This document shows positions 18,400 through 27,677 of a DNA stretch of 64,000 bases, piece by piece. The notes below the pieces were generated by a model. That model was not told the origin of the DNA, made no database searches, and was given only the letters and a program-made list of their open reading frames with translations. Source of the stretch: Rhizobium hidalgonense (GTDB lineage Bacteria > Pseudomonadota > Alphaproteobacteria > Rhizobiales > Rhizobiaceae); the NCBI RefSeq assembly GCF_002914525.1, contig NZ_LODW01000042.1, positions 1-64,000 on the forward strand, in the 5' to 3' direction. The number at the start of each line of letters is the position of its first letter. Position 1 is the stretch's first letter. The translations under genes were made by a program, and so were the position numbers.

Positions 18400-18683
18400 C
18401 GTGGGTTCACCTTTCTAGGCTTTGCGCCCTTATTAGACATCTGTTCCCGACATTTGACCTCTTACGTGCAGGTCAGTGCGCACCTTATCGCAAAGGAATC
18501 GCGTTGCAACCCCAAATCCGGAAGCTGGAGACGGGTTGTGGACAAGCCTATATACGTCTCCCCCTTGTCGGATCGCGACGGCATGCCGCGACATCGGCAG
18601 CACTCTCATAACGGCTTGATGTGGTTGTCTTTTGTTTCGTCCGCTTTAGTGTGGCGAGCACAAACAAGCAGGAGACGTAGCCG

Positions 18684-20429
18684 ATGGTATTGCAGACGGG
18701 CGGGAATGCGAATTGGTGGCGCGGCGCGGTGATCTATCAGGTCTATCCGCGCTCGTTTCAGGACACCAACAGCGACGGTCTCGGCGACCTCAAGGGGATC
18801 ACCCGCCGGCTGCCGCATATTGCCAGCCTCGGTGTCGACGCGATCTGGCTCTCGCCCTTCTTCAAGTCGCCGATGGCCGACATGGGTTACGACGTTTCCG
18901 ATTACTGCGACGTCGATCCGATCTTTGGCACGCTTGATGATTTCGACGAGATGATGGCCGAGGCGCACAGGCTCGGCCTCAAGGTCGTCATCGACCAGGT
19001 CATCTCGCATACGTCGGACCGGCATTCCTGGTTCGTCGAAAGCCGGACGAGTCGGACCAATCCTAGGGCGGACTGGTATGTCTGGGCCGACCCGAAGCCG
19101 GATGGTACGGCGCCAAACAACTGGTTGTCGATCTTCGGCGGGCCCGGCTGGGAGTGGGACGGCGTGCGCCGGCAATATTACCAGCACAATTTCCTCACCT
19201 CACAGCCCGACCTCAATTTCCACAGCAAGGCGGTGCAGGATGCAGTGCTGGAGACCGTGAAGTTCTGGCTCGACCGCGGCGTGGACGGCTTCCGGCTGGA
19301 TACGGTCAACTATTATTTCTGCGATAAGCAGATCAGAAGCAATCCGCCGCACGAGCCCGATGAGAATGATGCCGGCCTCGATGCGCCCGACAGCAACCCC
19401 TACGGCATGCAGAATCACCTCTATGACAAGACGCAGCCGGAAAACGTCGATTTCCTCAAACGCTTCCGGGGGCTGCTCGACCAGTACGAGGATCGCACGA
19501 CAGTTGGCGAGGTCGGCGACGGGGCGCGTTCGCTGAAGACGGTGGCCGCCTATACGAGCGGCGGCGACAAGCTGCATATGTGCTACACGTTCGACCTGCT
19601 TGGGCCCGATTTCACCGCCGAGCATATTCGCGGCTGCGTCGAGGCTTTCCAAAAGGCGGTGACCGACGGCTGGGTCTGCTGGGCTTTTTCCAATCACGAT
19701 GTCATGCGCCACGTCAGCCGCTTCGCGCTGACGGCGGAAGAGCGGCCCGTCATCGCCAAGCTGGCGATCTCGGTGCTTTCGGCGCTGCGCGGCTCGATCT
19801 GCCTCTATCAGGGCGAAGAACTCGGGCTGCCGGAGGCCGAGCTTGCCTTCGAAGATCTGCGTGATCCCTACGGCATCCGCTTCTGGCCAGCCTTCAAAGG
19901 CCGCGACGGATGCCGCACGCCGATGCCCTGGGAGGCGGGCAAGGCGCATGCGGGCTTCACCTCGGCCGAGAAGAGCTGGCTGCCAGTGCCTTACGAGCAG
20001 GCAGCACTTTCCGTGGATACGCAGGAGGGGAGTAACAGCTCGGTGCTCAATCACTACCGCAAGACGCTCGCATTCCGGAAGCAGCACCCGGCGCTGATCG
20101 ACGGCGAGATGACCTTCATCGGCACCAACCAGGATCTATTGGCCTTCACGCGCGAAAAGGGCGGCGAAAGGCTGCTCTTCGTTTTCAACCTGACACGCAA
20201 ACCGGCCGAATTCCGCCTGCCTGACGGCATGGCGCTCGGGGAGGCGTTCGCCATGCCCGGGTTTGAGGCGGTGGCGGGCTCAGGGTCGGTGAAGCTAGCG
20301 GCGCTGGATGGGTTTTGTGCACGGGTTTCGGCAGGCGGCGCCAGTGGCGACGGTCTAGCGAAGCTGCTCGACAAAGTATCCGATGCGGAGCCGGTCGAAG
20401 GCGATGAATTGCCGGAAGGATGGCGATAG
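18684..20429 (+). CDS. Alpha-glucosidase, glycoside hydrolase family 13
   Basis: A 581-residue cytoplasmic GH13 enzyme, probably subfamily 23 or related. Conserved regions: AIWLSPFFKSPMADMGYDVSD, VIDQVISHTSD, GFRLDTVN with the nucleophile D206, TVGEVGD with the acid/base E276, and FSNHDV with D339. It hydrolyses alpha-glucosides such as maltose, sucrose or trehalulose-like disaccharides; rhizobial AglA is the nearest known enzyme, but no agl transporter genes are adjacent. No signal peptide. The start ATG at 18684 follows AGGAGACGTAGCCG. It is monocistronic and divergent from oppA. Confidence 0.85.
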   Translation: MVLQTGGNANWWRGAVIYQVYPRSFQDTNSDGLGDLKGITRRLPHIASLGVDAIWLSPFFKSPMADMGYDVSDYCDVDPIFGTLDDFDEMMAEAHRLGLKVVIDQVISHTSDRHSWFVESRTSRTNPRADWYVWADPKPDGTAPNNWLSIFGGPGWEWDGVRRQYYQHNFLTSQPDLNFHSKAVQDAVLETVKFWLDRGVDGFRLDTVNYYFCDKQIRSNPPHEPDENDAGLDAPDSNPYGMQNHLYDKTQPENVDFLKRFRGLLDQYEDRTTVGEVGDGARSLKTVAAYTSGGDKLHMCYTFDLLGPDFTAEHIRGCVEAFQKAVTDGWVCWAFSNHDVMRHVSRFALTAEERPVIAKLAISVLSALRGSICLYQGEELGLPEAELAFEDLRDPYGIRFWPAFKGRDGCRTPMPWEAGKAHAGFTSAEKSWLPVPYEQAALSVDTQEGSNSSVLNHYRKTLAFRKQHPALIDGEMTFIGTNQDLLAFTREKGGERLLFVFNLTRKPAEFRLPDGMALGEAFAMPGFEAVAGSGSVKLAALDGFCARVSAGGASGDGLAKLLDKVSDAEPVEGDELPEGWR

Positions 20430-20471
20430 GTGTTGAAGCCCTCGACCCGCCGCTCATTCTGCGAGGGCTCA

Positions 20472-22169
20472 TCACCCGATCAGCGCGAACTTGTCCACAT
20501 CGACCATGCCGCGATCGGATATCTTCAGGTGCGGGATGACCGGCAGCGGCAGGAAGGCGAGCTGGAGGAAGGGTTCTTCCAGCGTGGCGCCGAGTGCGAA
20601 GGCGGCCTTGCGCAGATGATGCAGCGTATCGCGGACTGTCTCGTAGGGTTCGAGGCTCATCAGGCCGGCGATGGGCAGGGCGATTTCGCCGGTGACCTTG
20701 CCGTCCTCCACCACGACGAAGCCGCCCTTGATCTCGCCGAGGCGGTTTGCGGCGTGCGCCATGTCGTCCTCGTCGACGCCGACGACGCAGATATTGTGGC
20801 TGTCATGGCCGACGGTGGAGGCGATGGCACCCTTCTTCAGGCCGAAACCCTGGACGAAGCCGTTGGCGTGGTTGCCATTCTTGCCATGGCGCTCGATGAC
20901 GGCGACCTTGATGATGTCGTTGGCAAGATCGACTGATGTCTCGTTGCCCCTGACCGGCAGGCGGTAGCGGCGATGCTCGGTGATGATCTTGCCCGGCATG
21001 ACGCCGATGACCGATGTTTCACCCTCTCTGGCCGGTACGCCGAAATGGGCGGCATTGACCGGCCGGGCCTTGACGCTGTCGAGGCCGATCGGGGCAACCG
21101 GCCTGCGCTTGGAAAAGAGCGCGTCGGTGACGCGGCGGCCGGCTGAGAAGACCATTTCGGCGCGGCAGCTTTCCAGGCTGTCGAGAACCACGAGATCGGC
21201 GCGCCAGCCGGGCGCCACCAGGCCACGGTCCCGCAGACCGAAGGCGCGGGCGGCCGAGATCGAAGCGGCGCGGTAGATCGCCAGGGGCTCGACACCCGCG
21301 GCGATCGCCGTGCGGATCATGTGATCGAGATGGCCCTGTTCGGTGATATCGAGCGGATTGCGGTCGTCGGTGCAGAGCGCGAGATAGGGAGAAAGCCGCT
21401 CGGTGATGATGGGGATCAGCGCCGCGAGGTCCTTGGAGACCGAGCCTTCGCGCACCAGGATATGCATGCCCTTGCGGATCTTTTCCAGCGCTTCCCTAGC
21501 AGTCGTGCACTCGTGCTCGGTGCGGATGCCGGCTGCGAGGTAGCCGTTCAGGTCGTTGCCGGAAAGCAGCGGCGCATGGCCGTCGATATGGCCGCCCTGG
21601 AAGGCGTCGAGCTTGGCCATGCAGACGGGATCCTTATGGATCACACCGGGGAAATTCATGAACTCGGCAAGGCCGATGACTTTCGGATGATGGCGGAAGG
21701 GCAGGAGGCTCTCGATCGGCAGGTCGGCGCCTGATGTTTCGAGATGAGTAGCCGGGACACAGGAGGAGAGCTGGACACGGATGTCCATGATCGTCTCGAG
21801 CGCAGATTGGAGAAAGAATTCGATACCGGCGGCGCCGAGCACATTGGCGATCTCGTGCGGATCGCAGATCGCGGTGGTGACACCATAGGGCAGGACGCAG
21901 CGATCAAATTCATGCGGCGTCACCAGCGAGGATTCGATGTGCAGATGCGTGTCGATGAAGCCCGGAACGACGATCCTGCCGGCGATATCGATCTCGGTCT
22001 CGCCCTCATAATCGCCTGAGGTGCCGACGATGCGATCGGCGCCGATGGCGATATCGGAGCGGACGATTTCGCCGGTGACGAGATCGAAGAAGCTGCCGCC
22101 CTTCAGCACGATATCGGCCGGCTCGCGGCCGACGCCCTGGTCGATCAGACGTTCGAGACTTGCGGTCAT
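20472..22169 (-). CDS. ade: Adenine deaminase
   Basis: A 565-residue amidohydrolase. Metal ligands lie in [12 protein letters not shown] (H75, H77); other family blocks are [42 protein letters not shown] and [20 protein letters not shown]. Ade converts adenine to hypoxanthine and ammonia in purine salvage and depends on Mn or Fe. Length and the C-terminal domain agree with full-length bacterial Ade. The ATG at 22169 is preferred; an in-frame GTG four codons upstream is possible. It is a single gene between the alpha-glucosidase and a binding protein. Confidence 0.9.
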   Translation of the reverse strand: MTASLERLIDQGVGREPADIVLKGGSFFDLVTGEIVRSDIAIGADRIVGTSGDYEGETEIDIAGRIVVPGFIDTHLHIESSLVTPHEFDRCVLPYGVTTAICDPHEIANVLGAAGIEFFLQSALETIMDIRVQLSSCVPATHLETSGADLPIESLLPFRHHPKVIGLAEFMNFPGVIHKDPVCMAKLDAFQGGHIDGHAPLLSGNDLNGYLAAGIRTEHECTTAREALEKIRKGMHILVREGSVSKDLAALIPIITERLSPYLALCTDDRNPLDITEQGHLDHMIRTAIAAGVEPLAIYRAASISAARAFGLRDRGLVAPGWRADLVVLDSLESCRAEMVFSAGRRVTDALFSKRRPVAPIGLDSVKARPVNAAHFGVPAREGETSVIGVMPGKIITEHRRYRLPVRGNETSVDLANDIIKVAVIERHGKNGNHANGFVQGFGLKKGAIASTVGHDSHNICVVGVDEDDMAHAANRLGEIKGGFVVVEDGKVTGEIALPIAGLMSLEPYETVRDTLHHLRKAAFALGATLEEPFLQLAFLPLPVIPHLKISDRGMVDVDKFALIG

Positions 22170-22239
22170 GGCATTGCTCACATTGGACGATTCCAACGTT
22201 ATAACCGATCTGCGCCGACATGCGATGCCCGCCAACGAA

Positions 22240-22262
22240 ATCGGGCGCCGATGGCGCCCGAT
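22240..22262 (-). terminator. Terminator after the Leu/Ile/Val-type binding protein gene
   Basis: A perfect 10-bp stem (22240-22249 with 22253-22262, loop GAT) lies just after the stop at 22269; the minus strand continues TTCGTT. It would separate this transcript from ade. Confidence 0.6.
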
Positions 22263-22268
22263 CGTGTC

Positions 22269-23384
22269 TCAGCGTCGCGCTAATTCGGCAGCGACGATCT
22301 TGCCGCCTTCCCACTTGTAGAGCGAGAAGCTCTGCGAAGTCAGGTCGCCGGTTTCGCCGTAGGTGACCTTGCCGATGGCGGTCTGGATTTCCTTGCCGTC
22401 TTTCAGCGCGGCCGCGACGGCTTCCGCATCCTCGGCGCTGCCGGCCTTCTCAATGCCGGCTTTCAGCACTTCGACGGCGGCATAAGCGTTGAGCGTGAAG
22501 GCTTCTGCCGGGATGTTCTTGGCAGCGAGCGCATCGGCGGCGGCCTTGGAATCCGGGTTCTTGGTGGCGTCGGAGGCATTGGTGAACAGCGTGCCTGCCG
22601 CCGCATCCGTGCCGATCGCCCAGAATTCGGTGTTGGAGAGGCCGTCGCCGCCGATGATCGTCGCGTTGGCGGCGAGGTCATGCAGCTGGCGGGCGAGCAG
22701 ACCGCCTTCCGGGTGGTAGCCGCCGAAATAGACCACATCGACCTTCTCTGATTTGACGCGGGTGGTTAGCGCGCTGAAATCCTTGTCGCCGGGGGTGATC
22801 GCGTCATTGACGACTTCGGTGACGCCACCGGCGTTCAACGTCGCCTTGAAGGCGTCGGCGAGGCCTTTGCCATAGGCGCCCTTGTCGTTGACGATGGCGA
22901 TGCGCTTATCCTTGAAATTCTTCAGCACGTATTTGGCGGCGACTTCGGCCTGCTGATCGTCGCGGCCGCAGGTGCGCAGCACGTTGGTGAGACCGCGCTT
23001 GGTAAGGTCAGGAGCTGTCGCGGTCGGGGTGACCATCAGCACGCCATTTTCTGCCAGCACGTCCGAAACCGGAATGGCAACACCCGAGGTCACCGGGCCG
23101 ACGACGAAGCGGATGCCGTCGCCGACAACCTTGTTGGCAGCGGAAACGCCCTGCTTCGGTTCGCCGGCATCGTCGGCCAGTTCGAGAACCACTTTCTCGC
23201 CGAGAATGCCGCCCTTCTTGTTGATCTCGTCGACGGCGGTCTGAGCGCCGTTCTTCACCTGGTCGCCATAGGCGGCGACGGGGCCGGTCAGCGGCGCAAT
23301 CAGGCCGATGGTGATATCGGCATGGGCAAGCGGCGCGAAGGCAAGCGACGCAACGAGCGTCGCCGTCAGTGTCTTGAGGGTCAT
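22269..23384 (-). CDS. Branched-chain amino acid-type periplasmic binding protein
   Basis: A 371-residue periplasmic binding protein of the LivJ/LivK group (type I fold). The signal peptide is [20 protein letters not shown], and the mature protein begins [25 protein letters not shown], typical of Leu/Ile/Val/Thr/Ala binding proteins. Other blocks are [21 protein letters not shown] and [16 protein letters not shown]. No livHMGF genes are beside it, which is common for the main rhizobial BraC-type protein that works with a transporter encoded elsewhere. The ATG at 23384 follows AAGGAGACAGATA. Confidence 0.85.
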   Translation of the reverse strand: MTLKTLTATLVASLAFAPLAHADITIGLIAPLTGPVAAYGDQVKNGAQTAVDEINKKGGILGEKVVLELADDAGEPKQGVSAANKVVGDGIRFVVGPVTSGVAIPVSDVLAENGVLMVTPTATAPDLTKRGLTNVLRTCGRDDQQAEVAAKYVLKNFKDKRIAIVNDKGAYGKGLADAFKATLNAGGVTEVVNDAITPGDKDFSALTTRVKSEKVDVVYFGGYHPEGGLLARQLHDLAANATIIGGDGLSNTEFWAIGTDAAAGTLFTNASDATKNPDSKAAADALAAKNIPAEAFTLNAYAAVEVLKAGIEKAGSAEDAEAVAAALKDGKEIQTAIGKVTYGETGDLTSQSFSLYKWEGGKIVAAELARR

Positions 23385-23845
23385 TATCTGTCTCCTTGGG
23401 TGGGGTCCTTCGACCCGCGATGAGGTGTCGCGCCGGTTTTTCCGATCATTCAACGGCCCTTTGAGCCGTGCCAAGGACGATCGACAAGGGCGCGATCCGT
23501 GAGCCTGCCGGCCATATTTGACTCGGGAAGGCTCATGGCGAGATTTCTAAGAATTTTGGCGGGTTTGCGCAAGTTCATAACAAAACGGAAGGGAAATCGG
23601 ATCGATCCGGGCGGAAACGCGTTCGAAGGCGATCATTTTCTTCGTTTTTCGGCGATTTCCCATAAGGAAGTTGCAGAGGGCGGCGCCTCCGCCCAGACGA
23701 AACCACCTCTGTAATGGTTCTTTATCTTTCCCATTAACCGTTAGTTTGGCCCGTGGCGGTAGTATCCCCGATACCCAAAATACCGCAGCATTGAAAAAGA
23801 GACTCTTACAAATAATTAGATAAGACATCGGGAAACAGAGACTGG
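23385..23845. other. Divergent intergenic region, 461 bases
   Basis: This holds the promoter areas of the leftward binding-protein gene and the rightward HD-GYP gene. A GC-rich hairpin-like stretch (GGGCGGCGCCTCCGCCC) lies near 23680. I see no open frame with coding character and no repeat. Confidence 0.4.
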
Positions 23846-24760
23846 ATGCTCAAGCGTATCGACGCCAGCCAAGTGTGTATCGGAATGTTTGTGGAGGCCG
23901 TTGAGGGCCTGTGGCAGGATCCGCTTTTGTCCAAGCGCAGATTTTCTCTGCGGCGCGAGATCGATGCCGCGAAAATTCGCAAATGCGGCACTGCCAGGGT
24001 CGTCATCAACACCAGCAAGGGGCTCGATACCAACGGCTTGCCGGCCCGCGACATCGAGATCGATATCCAGGCCGCGCGCGAAACCGTCCAGAAATCCGTG
24101 CAGGTGCTGGAAGAGGCTTTCGCGAGGCTGCGGAATGGCGATGCAATCAGTGTCGCGCATGTGGCGCCGGTGATTTCATCCGTCTCCAAGTCGATGGAGG
24201 AACATCCCTCGGTTTTCCTGAACGTCACGCGTTTGAAATCAAAAGACGAAGTGACCTTCCTCCATTCCATTTCGGTGAGCGCGCTGATGATCCTGTTCAG
24301 CCGCCATCTCGCACTCGACGAGCATACGGTCCAAATGCTCGGTACCGCGGGGTTGCTGCATGATGTCGGCAAGCTTGAAATTCCGCTTGAGGTGCTCAAC
24401 AAGGCCGGGCCTCTGGAACAGGACGAGATCAGCTTGATCCGCGGCCATCCGGAGAAGGGGCACGCTTTCCTGTCGCGGCAGGAGGGCATGTCGGAGATCA
24501 TTCTCGATGTCTGCCTCAATCACCATGAGCGCATCGACGGCAAGGGCTACCCGCGCAGGCTGTCCGGCAAAGAGGTGAGCCTCTACACGCGAATTGCGAC
24601 AATCTGCGATGTCTATGACGCCATCACCTCGGTGCGGTCATACAAGGCGGCTTGGAGCGCGAGCGACGCACTGAAATGGATGCTCGGGAATGAAGGGCAC
24701 TTCGATCGCCGGCTCCTGAAAAAATTCGCCCTCTGCCTTTCCGTCGCCTCGGTGACCTGA
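23846..24760 (+). CDS. HD-GYP cyclic-di-GMP phosphodiesterase with short C-terminus
   Basis: A 304-residue protein with an N-terminal DUF3391-like region (about 1-125, beginning MLKRIDASQVCIGMFVEAVEG) and an HD-GYP domain (about 135-300). Metal-binding HD is at 172-173 in LLHDVGKLEIP; HHERIDGKGYP (226-236) gives the GYP motif complete. HD-GYP proteins hydrolyse c-di-GMP and so affect motility and attachment. After HFDRRLLKKFALCLS the protein ends within eight residues, whereas relatives usually continue 70-100 residues from a G(V/I)YPxG block. The 3' end may have been lost by a frameshift, while the catalytic core looks complete. Confidence 0.8.
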   Translation: MLKRIDASQVCIGMFVEAVEGLWQDPLLSKRRFSLRREIDAAKIRKCGTARVVINTSKGLDTNGLPARDIEIDIQAARETVQKSVQVLEEAFARLRNGDAISVAHVAPVISSVSKSMEEHPSVFLNVTRLKSKDEVTFLHSISVSALMILFSRHLALDEHTVQMLGTAGLLHDVGKLEIPLEVLNKAGPLEQDEISLIRGHPEKGHAFLSRQEGMSEIILDVCLNHHERIDGKGYPRRLSGKEVSLYTRIATICDVYDAITSVRSYKAAWSASDALKWMLGNEGHFDRRLLKKFALCLSVASVT

Positions 24761-24780
24761 GGTCAACCCGTCACGGCGGC

Positions 24781-24814
24781 AAAAAGCCTGCGTGGGCTTG
24801 CACCCGCCGCAGGC
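24781..24814 (-). terminator. Terminator of the aminotransferase gene
   Basis: GCCTGCG (24786-24792) pairs with CGCAGGC (24808-24814); on the minus strand the stem is followed by TTTTT (24785-24781). It serves the leftward aminotransferase and may also stop the convergent HD-GYP transcript. Confidence 0.65.
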
Positions 24815-24839
24815 CATGATGCGAAAAGCGTGAGATCTC

Positions 24840-26165
24840 TCAGATGTTGTTCTGCAGGATGGTGCGTAGCTTGCCGAAGAGTTCGTCGATATGGTGCTTC
24901 TCGATGATCAGCGGCGGGGAGAGCGCGATGATATCGCCGGTGGTGCGGATCAACAGACCGCTTTCATAGGCTTTCAGGAAGGCGGTGAAGGCGCGCTTGG
25001 TGGGCTCGCCGGCGATCGGATCGAGCTCGATCGCGCCGATCAGGCCGGTGTTCCTGATGTCGATGACATTGGGGCAGTCTTTCAGCGAATGCAGCGCGTC
25101 GGCCCAGTAGTCGGAAAGCTCGGCGGCGCGTGTCAGCAGCCCTTCTTCCTTGTAGGTGTCGAGCGTGGCAAGCGCTGCGGCGGAGGCGATCGGATTGCCG
25201 GAATAGGTGTAGCCGTGGAAGAACTCGATCATGTGCTCCGGGCCGTTCATGAAGGCATCATGGATCTCGGAGGTGACGAAGACGGCGCCCATCGGAATGA
25301 CGCCGTTGGTCAGTCCCTTGGCGGCGGTGATCATGTCGGGCTTGACGTCGTAATATTGCGCGGCGAAGGGAGCGCCGAGGCGGCCGAAACCGGTGATGAC
25401 CTCGTCGAAGATCAGCAGGATGCCGTGCTTGGTGCAGATCTCGCGCAGTTTCTGCAGGTAGCCTTTTGGCGGGATCAACACGCCGGTGGAGCCGGCCACC
25501 GGCTCGACGATGACGGCGGCGACGGTGGAAGCGTCATGCAGGGTGACGATCCGCTCCAGTTCGGAGGCGATGTCGCCGCCGTGTTCCGGCTCGCCGCGGG
25601 TAAAATTGTTCTTGCCGGGCTGGTGGGTGTGCGGCATGTGGTCGACGCCAGTCAAAAGCGTGCCGAACATCTTGCGGTTGGTGACGATGCCGCCGACGGA
25701 GATGCCGCCGAAATTGACGCCGTGATAGCCGCGCTCGCGGCCGATCAGGCGGAAGCGTGAACCATTGCCCTTCACGCGGTGATAGGCGAGCGCCACCTTG
25801 AGCGCCGTCTCGACGGATTCGGATCCGGAATTGGTGTAGAGGACGTGGTTCAGGCCTTCCGGGGCGATGTCGACCAGGCGGTTCGCCAGTTCGAAGGCTT
25901 TGGGATGGCCGAGCTGGAAGGCCGGCGCATAGTCGAGCTCGCCGGCCTGCTCGCGGATCGCCTCGGTGATCTTCGGGCGGCAATGGCCCGCATTGACGCA
26001 CCAGAGGCCTGCCGTGCCGTCCAGCACCTGACGGCCGTCATGGGTCGTGTAGTACATGTCCTTGGCGCCGACGAACAAGCGTGGCTCCTTCTTGAACTGG
26101 CGATTTGCCGTGAACGGCATCCAGAAGGCGCGAAGATCGTTCGGTGCGTTGAGGCGGTTGGACAT
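24840..26165 (-). CDS. Omega-amino acid:pyruvate aminotransferase (class III)
   Basis: A 441-residue PLP-dependent class III aminotransferase. It starts with NDLRAFWMPFTANRQFKK, where MPFTANRxFK is characteristic of beta-alanine:pyruvate aminotransferases. LFVGAKDMYYTTHDGRQVLDG, TNSGSESVETALKVAL, IFDEVITGFGRLG (PLP-binding D254) and TAAKGLTNG (Schiff-base K283) follow. It transfers the amino group of omega-amino acids such as beta-alanine to pyruvate, giving malonate semialdehyde and alanine. The ATG at 26165 has a strong AGGAGA site. It stands alone; the acceptor and donor range is a family-level inference. Confidence 0.85.
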   Translation of the reverse strand: MSNRLNAPNDLRAFWMPFTANRQFKKEPRLFVGAKDMYYTTHDGRQVLDGTAGLWCVNAGHCRPKITEAIREQAGELDYAPAFQLGHPKAFELANRLVDIAPEGLNHVLYTNSGSESVETALKVALAYHRVKGNGSRFRLIGRERGYHGVNFGGISVGGIVTNRKMFGTLLTGVDHMPHTHQPGKNNFTRGEPEHGGDIASELERIVTLHDASTVAAVIVEPVAGSTGVLIPPKGYLQKLREICTKHGILLIFDEVITGFGRLGAPFAAQYYDVKPDMITAAKGLTNGVIPMGAVFVTSEIHDAFMNGPEHMIEFFHGYTYSGNPIASAAALATLDTYKEEGLLTRAAELSDYWADALHSLKDCPNVIDIRNTGLIGAIELDPIAGEPTKRAFTAFLKAYESGLLIRTTGDIIALSPPLIIEKHHIDELFGKLRTILQNNI

Positions 26166-26327
26166 GCTGTTCTCCTGGCCTCTGATGGCCGGTTCCCGGG
26201 GCTTCACGCCCATATTTTGACTGCCTGGTCAAATTATCAGGGCTGCTCGAAGCGTCAACGGTAAAACGCCCGGGGTGCCGCTCGCGACAGGAAGCCTGGG
26301 GGAAATTCCGGGACCGGCAGGTCCAGC

Positions 26328-26370
26328 AAAAAGGGCACGACCGGCAATCACAAGGTTTGCCGGTCGTGCC
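26328..26370 (-). terminator. nolR terminator
   Basis: A perfect 14-bp stem (26334-26347 with 26357-26370) is followed on the minus strand by CTTTTTG. It lies about 90 bases after the nolR stop. The rest of the 296-base gap between the aminotransferase and nolR has no coding signal. Confidence 0.8.
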
Positions 26371-26461
26371 ATAAGGTTCAGGTGCTGAAATTTCGTTGCC
26401 GCGCCTCCGGGAACATCCCCTTGCGGCGTGGCATCGGCCGACATTCATGTCAGCGCTATCA

Positions 26462-26779
26462 TCAAGCGGCGGATCTGTTCCTGTTCGCCACCAAGTAAAT
26501 GTCTTCGAGCGTTGCCAGGATCTTCATCACCGGCTCGGAGGTGCTGGAATAGTAAATGGTCTGTGCGTCACGCCGGGTCTTCACCAGCTTCTGCGCCCGC
26601 AGTTTCGACAGGTGCTGAGAGAGTGCGGACTGGCTGAGGCCGACCTGCGTTGCAAGTACGCCGACGGCCACTTCACCCTTCACCAGGCTGCACAGGATCA
26701 GCAATCTCTTGGGGTTTGCCATTGCCGACAATAACGCTGCCGCCACATTGGTGTGATCGGCCAAATTAGTGGTTTCCAT
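26462..26779 (-). CDS. nolR: NolR-like ArsR family regulator
   Basis: A 105-residue winged-helix protein. The block LLSAMANPKRLLILCSLVKG, then VGLSQSALSQHLSKLRAQ and TRRDAQTIYYSS, is almost identical in pattern to Sinorhizobium NolR, which represses nod genes and affects many growth functions. No metal-binding ELCVCDL motif of arsenic-type ArsR is present. The start (26779) follows AGGAAGA. A site matching the NolR consensus lies about 105 bp upstream, which suggests self-control. It is shorter than S. meliloti NolR (about 118-120 residues) at the C-terminus. Close paralogues exist in rhizobia, so nolR is the best but not the only name. Confidence 0.8.
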   Translation of the reverse strand: METTNLADHTNVAAALLSAMANPKRLLILCSLVKGEVAVGVLATQVGLSQSALSQHLSKLRAQKLVKTRRDAQTIYYSSTSEPVMKILATLEDIYLVANRNRSAA

Positions 26780-26879
26780 ATTATCATCTTCCTAATGCGA
26801 AACGTACATCATGCGTGCTGGCACAGGCCGTCAATCGCGATTTTTCCCCACGCTCAGAAACTAGCAACTAGGGTCGAAG

Positions 26880-26904
26880 ATTGTATATACCTAAATTTAA
26901 GGTA
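26880..26904. promoter_or_regulatory. NolR-like operator overlapping an AT-rich inverted repeat
   Basis: On the minus strand 26895-26880 reads TTTAGGTATATACAAT, which fits the published NolR pattern (A/T)TTAG-N9-A(T/G). It overlaps a 19-bp inverted repeat (26886-26904, ATACC...GGTAT, one mismatch) that includes the hugZ stop codon. It lies in the nolR promoter region. Confidence 0.45.
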
Positions 26905-27646
26905 TCGAGTATGCTATTTTAGATATGTTTGAACAAATGTGATCGGCATCCCCGGCGAGGGTTTCGAATTCGTATCGCAGCAGAAAATCGCCGGAAACGA
27001 GGTCAAAACCTGAGGAATCGATACCACAAATGCGCCAGGAAGCCGATTCCGGCGCGTTTAATCGGGTAGCGAGGGCCTCGGCCACATCAGGGTGGCGTTC
27101 TACTAAATCTCGCACTGTTTCTGCCGCGCGGGCGGCGATCTCCTCATTGGCTGCCGACTGAATGATGAGATCGCTCCCATCGAGCTGGTAGGCGCGGCCG
27201 AAGCCGCCATTGAGGCTGGCCTGCTCCGGTTTGAGACGGAAGAAGAGGAAATCGGGAAAGTCGATATAAAGCTTTGCCTTGGTGTGGCGAGCGAGAAAAC
27301 GCGTGCGGATACGCTCGTGGACGGCGCTGCCACGCTCGACGGGTTCTGCCAGGCATTGGGTCGTCAGGCGAGGGTGGGCGAGCGGATCGCCCTTGCCGGG
27401 CTCGCCGGTCAGGAGCGAGACGCGCGCGTCTCCGGCGAGCGCTTTGGTATGGGCAGAGAGCTTCGAAACGAGAATGACGGGGGTGCCGTCAATATCGGTG
27501 GCGACGAGCACGCGGCTGGCGAAGGGAAAGCCGGTCTCGGGGTCGAGAACAGCAATCGCCGCGTGCCGCGCGGAGCGCAGAAGCACGCGGGCGAGTTTGC
27601 GGGCATCGTCGTCGGTTTCACGTATGGGCGAGGGCTGATCCTTCAT
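26897..27646 (-). CDS. HugZ-like heme/FMN-binding split-barrel protein
   Basis: A 249-residue protein with an N-terminal pyridoxamine-phosphate-oxidase-like split barrel (about 15-165: LLRSARHAAIAVLDPETGFPFASRV, VLVSKLSAHTKAL, DARVSLLTGEPGKGDPLAHPRLT) and a C-terminal DUF2470-like domain (GIDSSGFDLVSGD). This is the HugZ architecture, linked to heme iron use in several bacteria. It lies 31 bases downstream of choV on the same strand and may be the last gene of the cho transcript. The start codon directly abuts a perfect 10-bp stem-loop, and no separate ribosome site is visible, which is odd. Confidence 0.75.
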   Translation of the reverse strand: MKDQPSPIRETDDDARKLARVLLRSARHAAIAVLDPETGFPFASRVLVATDIDGTPVILVSKLSAHTKALAGDARVSLLTGEPGKGDPLAHPRLTTQCLAEPVERGSAVHERIRTRFLARHTKAKLYIDFPDFLFFRLKPEQASLNGGFGRAYQLDGSDLIIQSAANEEIAARAAETVRDLVERHPDVAEALATRLNAPESASWRICGIDSSGFDLVSGDFLLRYEFETLAGDADHICSNISKIAYSIP

Positions 27647-27669
27647 ATCCGCTTTGTGACAAAGCGGAT
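27647..27669 (-). promoter_or_regulatory. Perfect stem-loop abutting the hugZ start codon
   Basis: ATCCGCTTTG (27647-27656) pairs with CAAAGCGGAT (27660-27669) around TGA. It fills almost the whole gap between choV and hugZ, and the hugZ ATG begins at the next base. It could hide the start codon in RNA, be an intercistronic processing stem, or be a DNA operator. Confidence 0.55.
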
Positions 27670-27677
27670 TGAAAACA

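Noticed and set aside
23734..23748. Possible CtrA site (TTAA-N7-TTTG) upstream of the HD-GYP gene
   Set aside because: Only one half-site is exact; such partial matches are frequent by chance.
26462..26779. Arsenic-responsive ArsR regulator
   Set aside because: The metal-binding Cys motif is missing and the protein matches NolR block by block.
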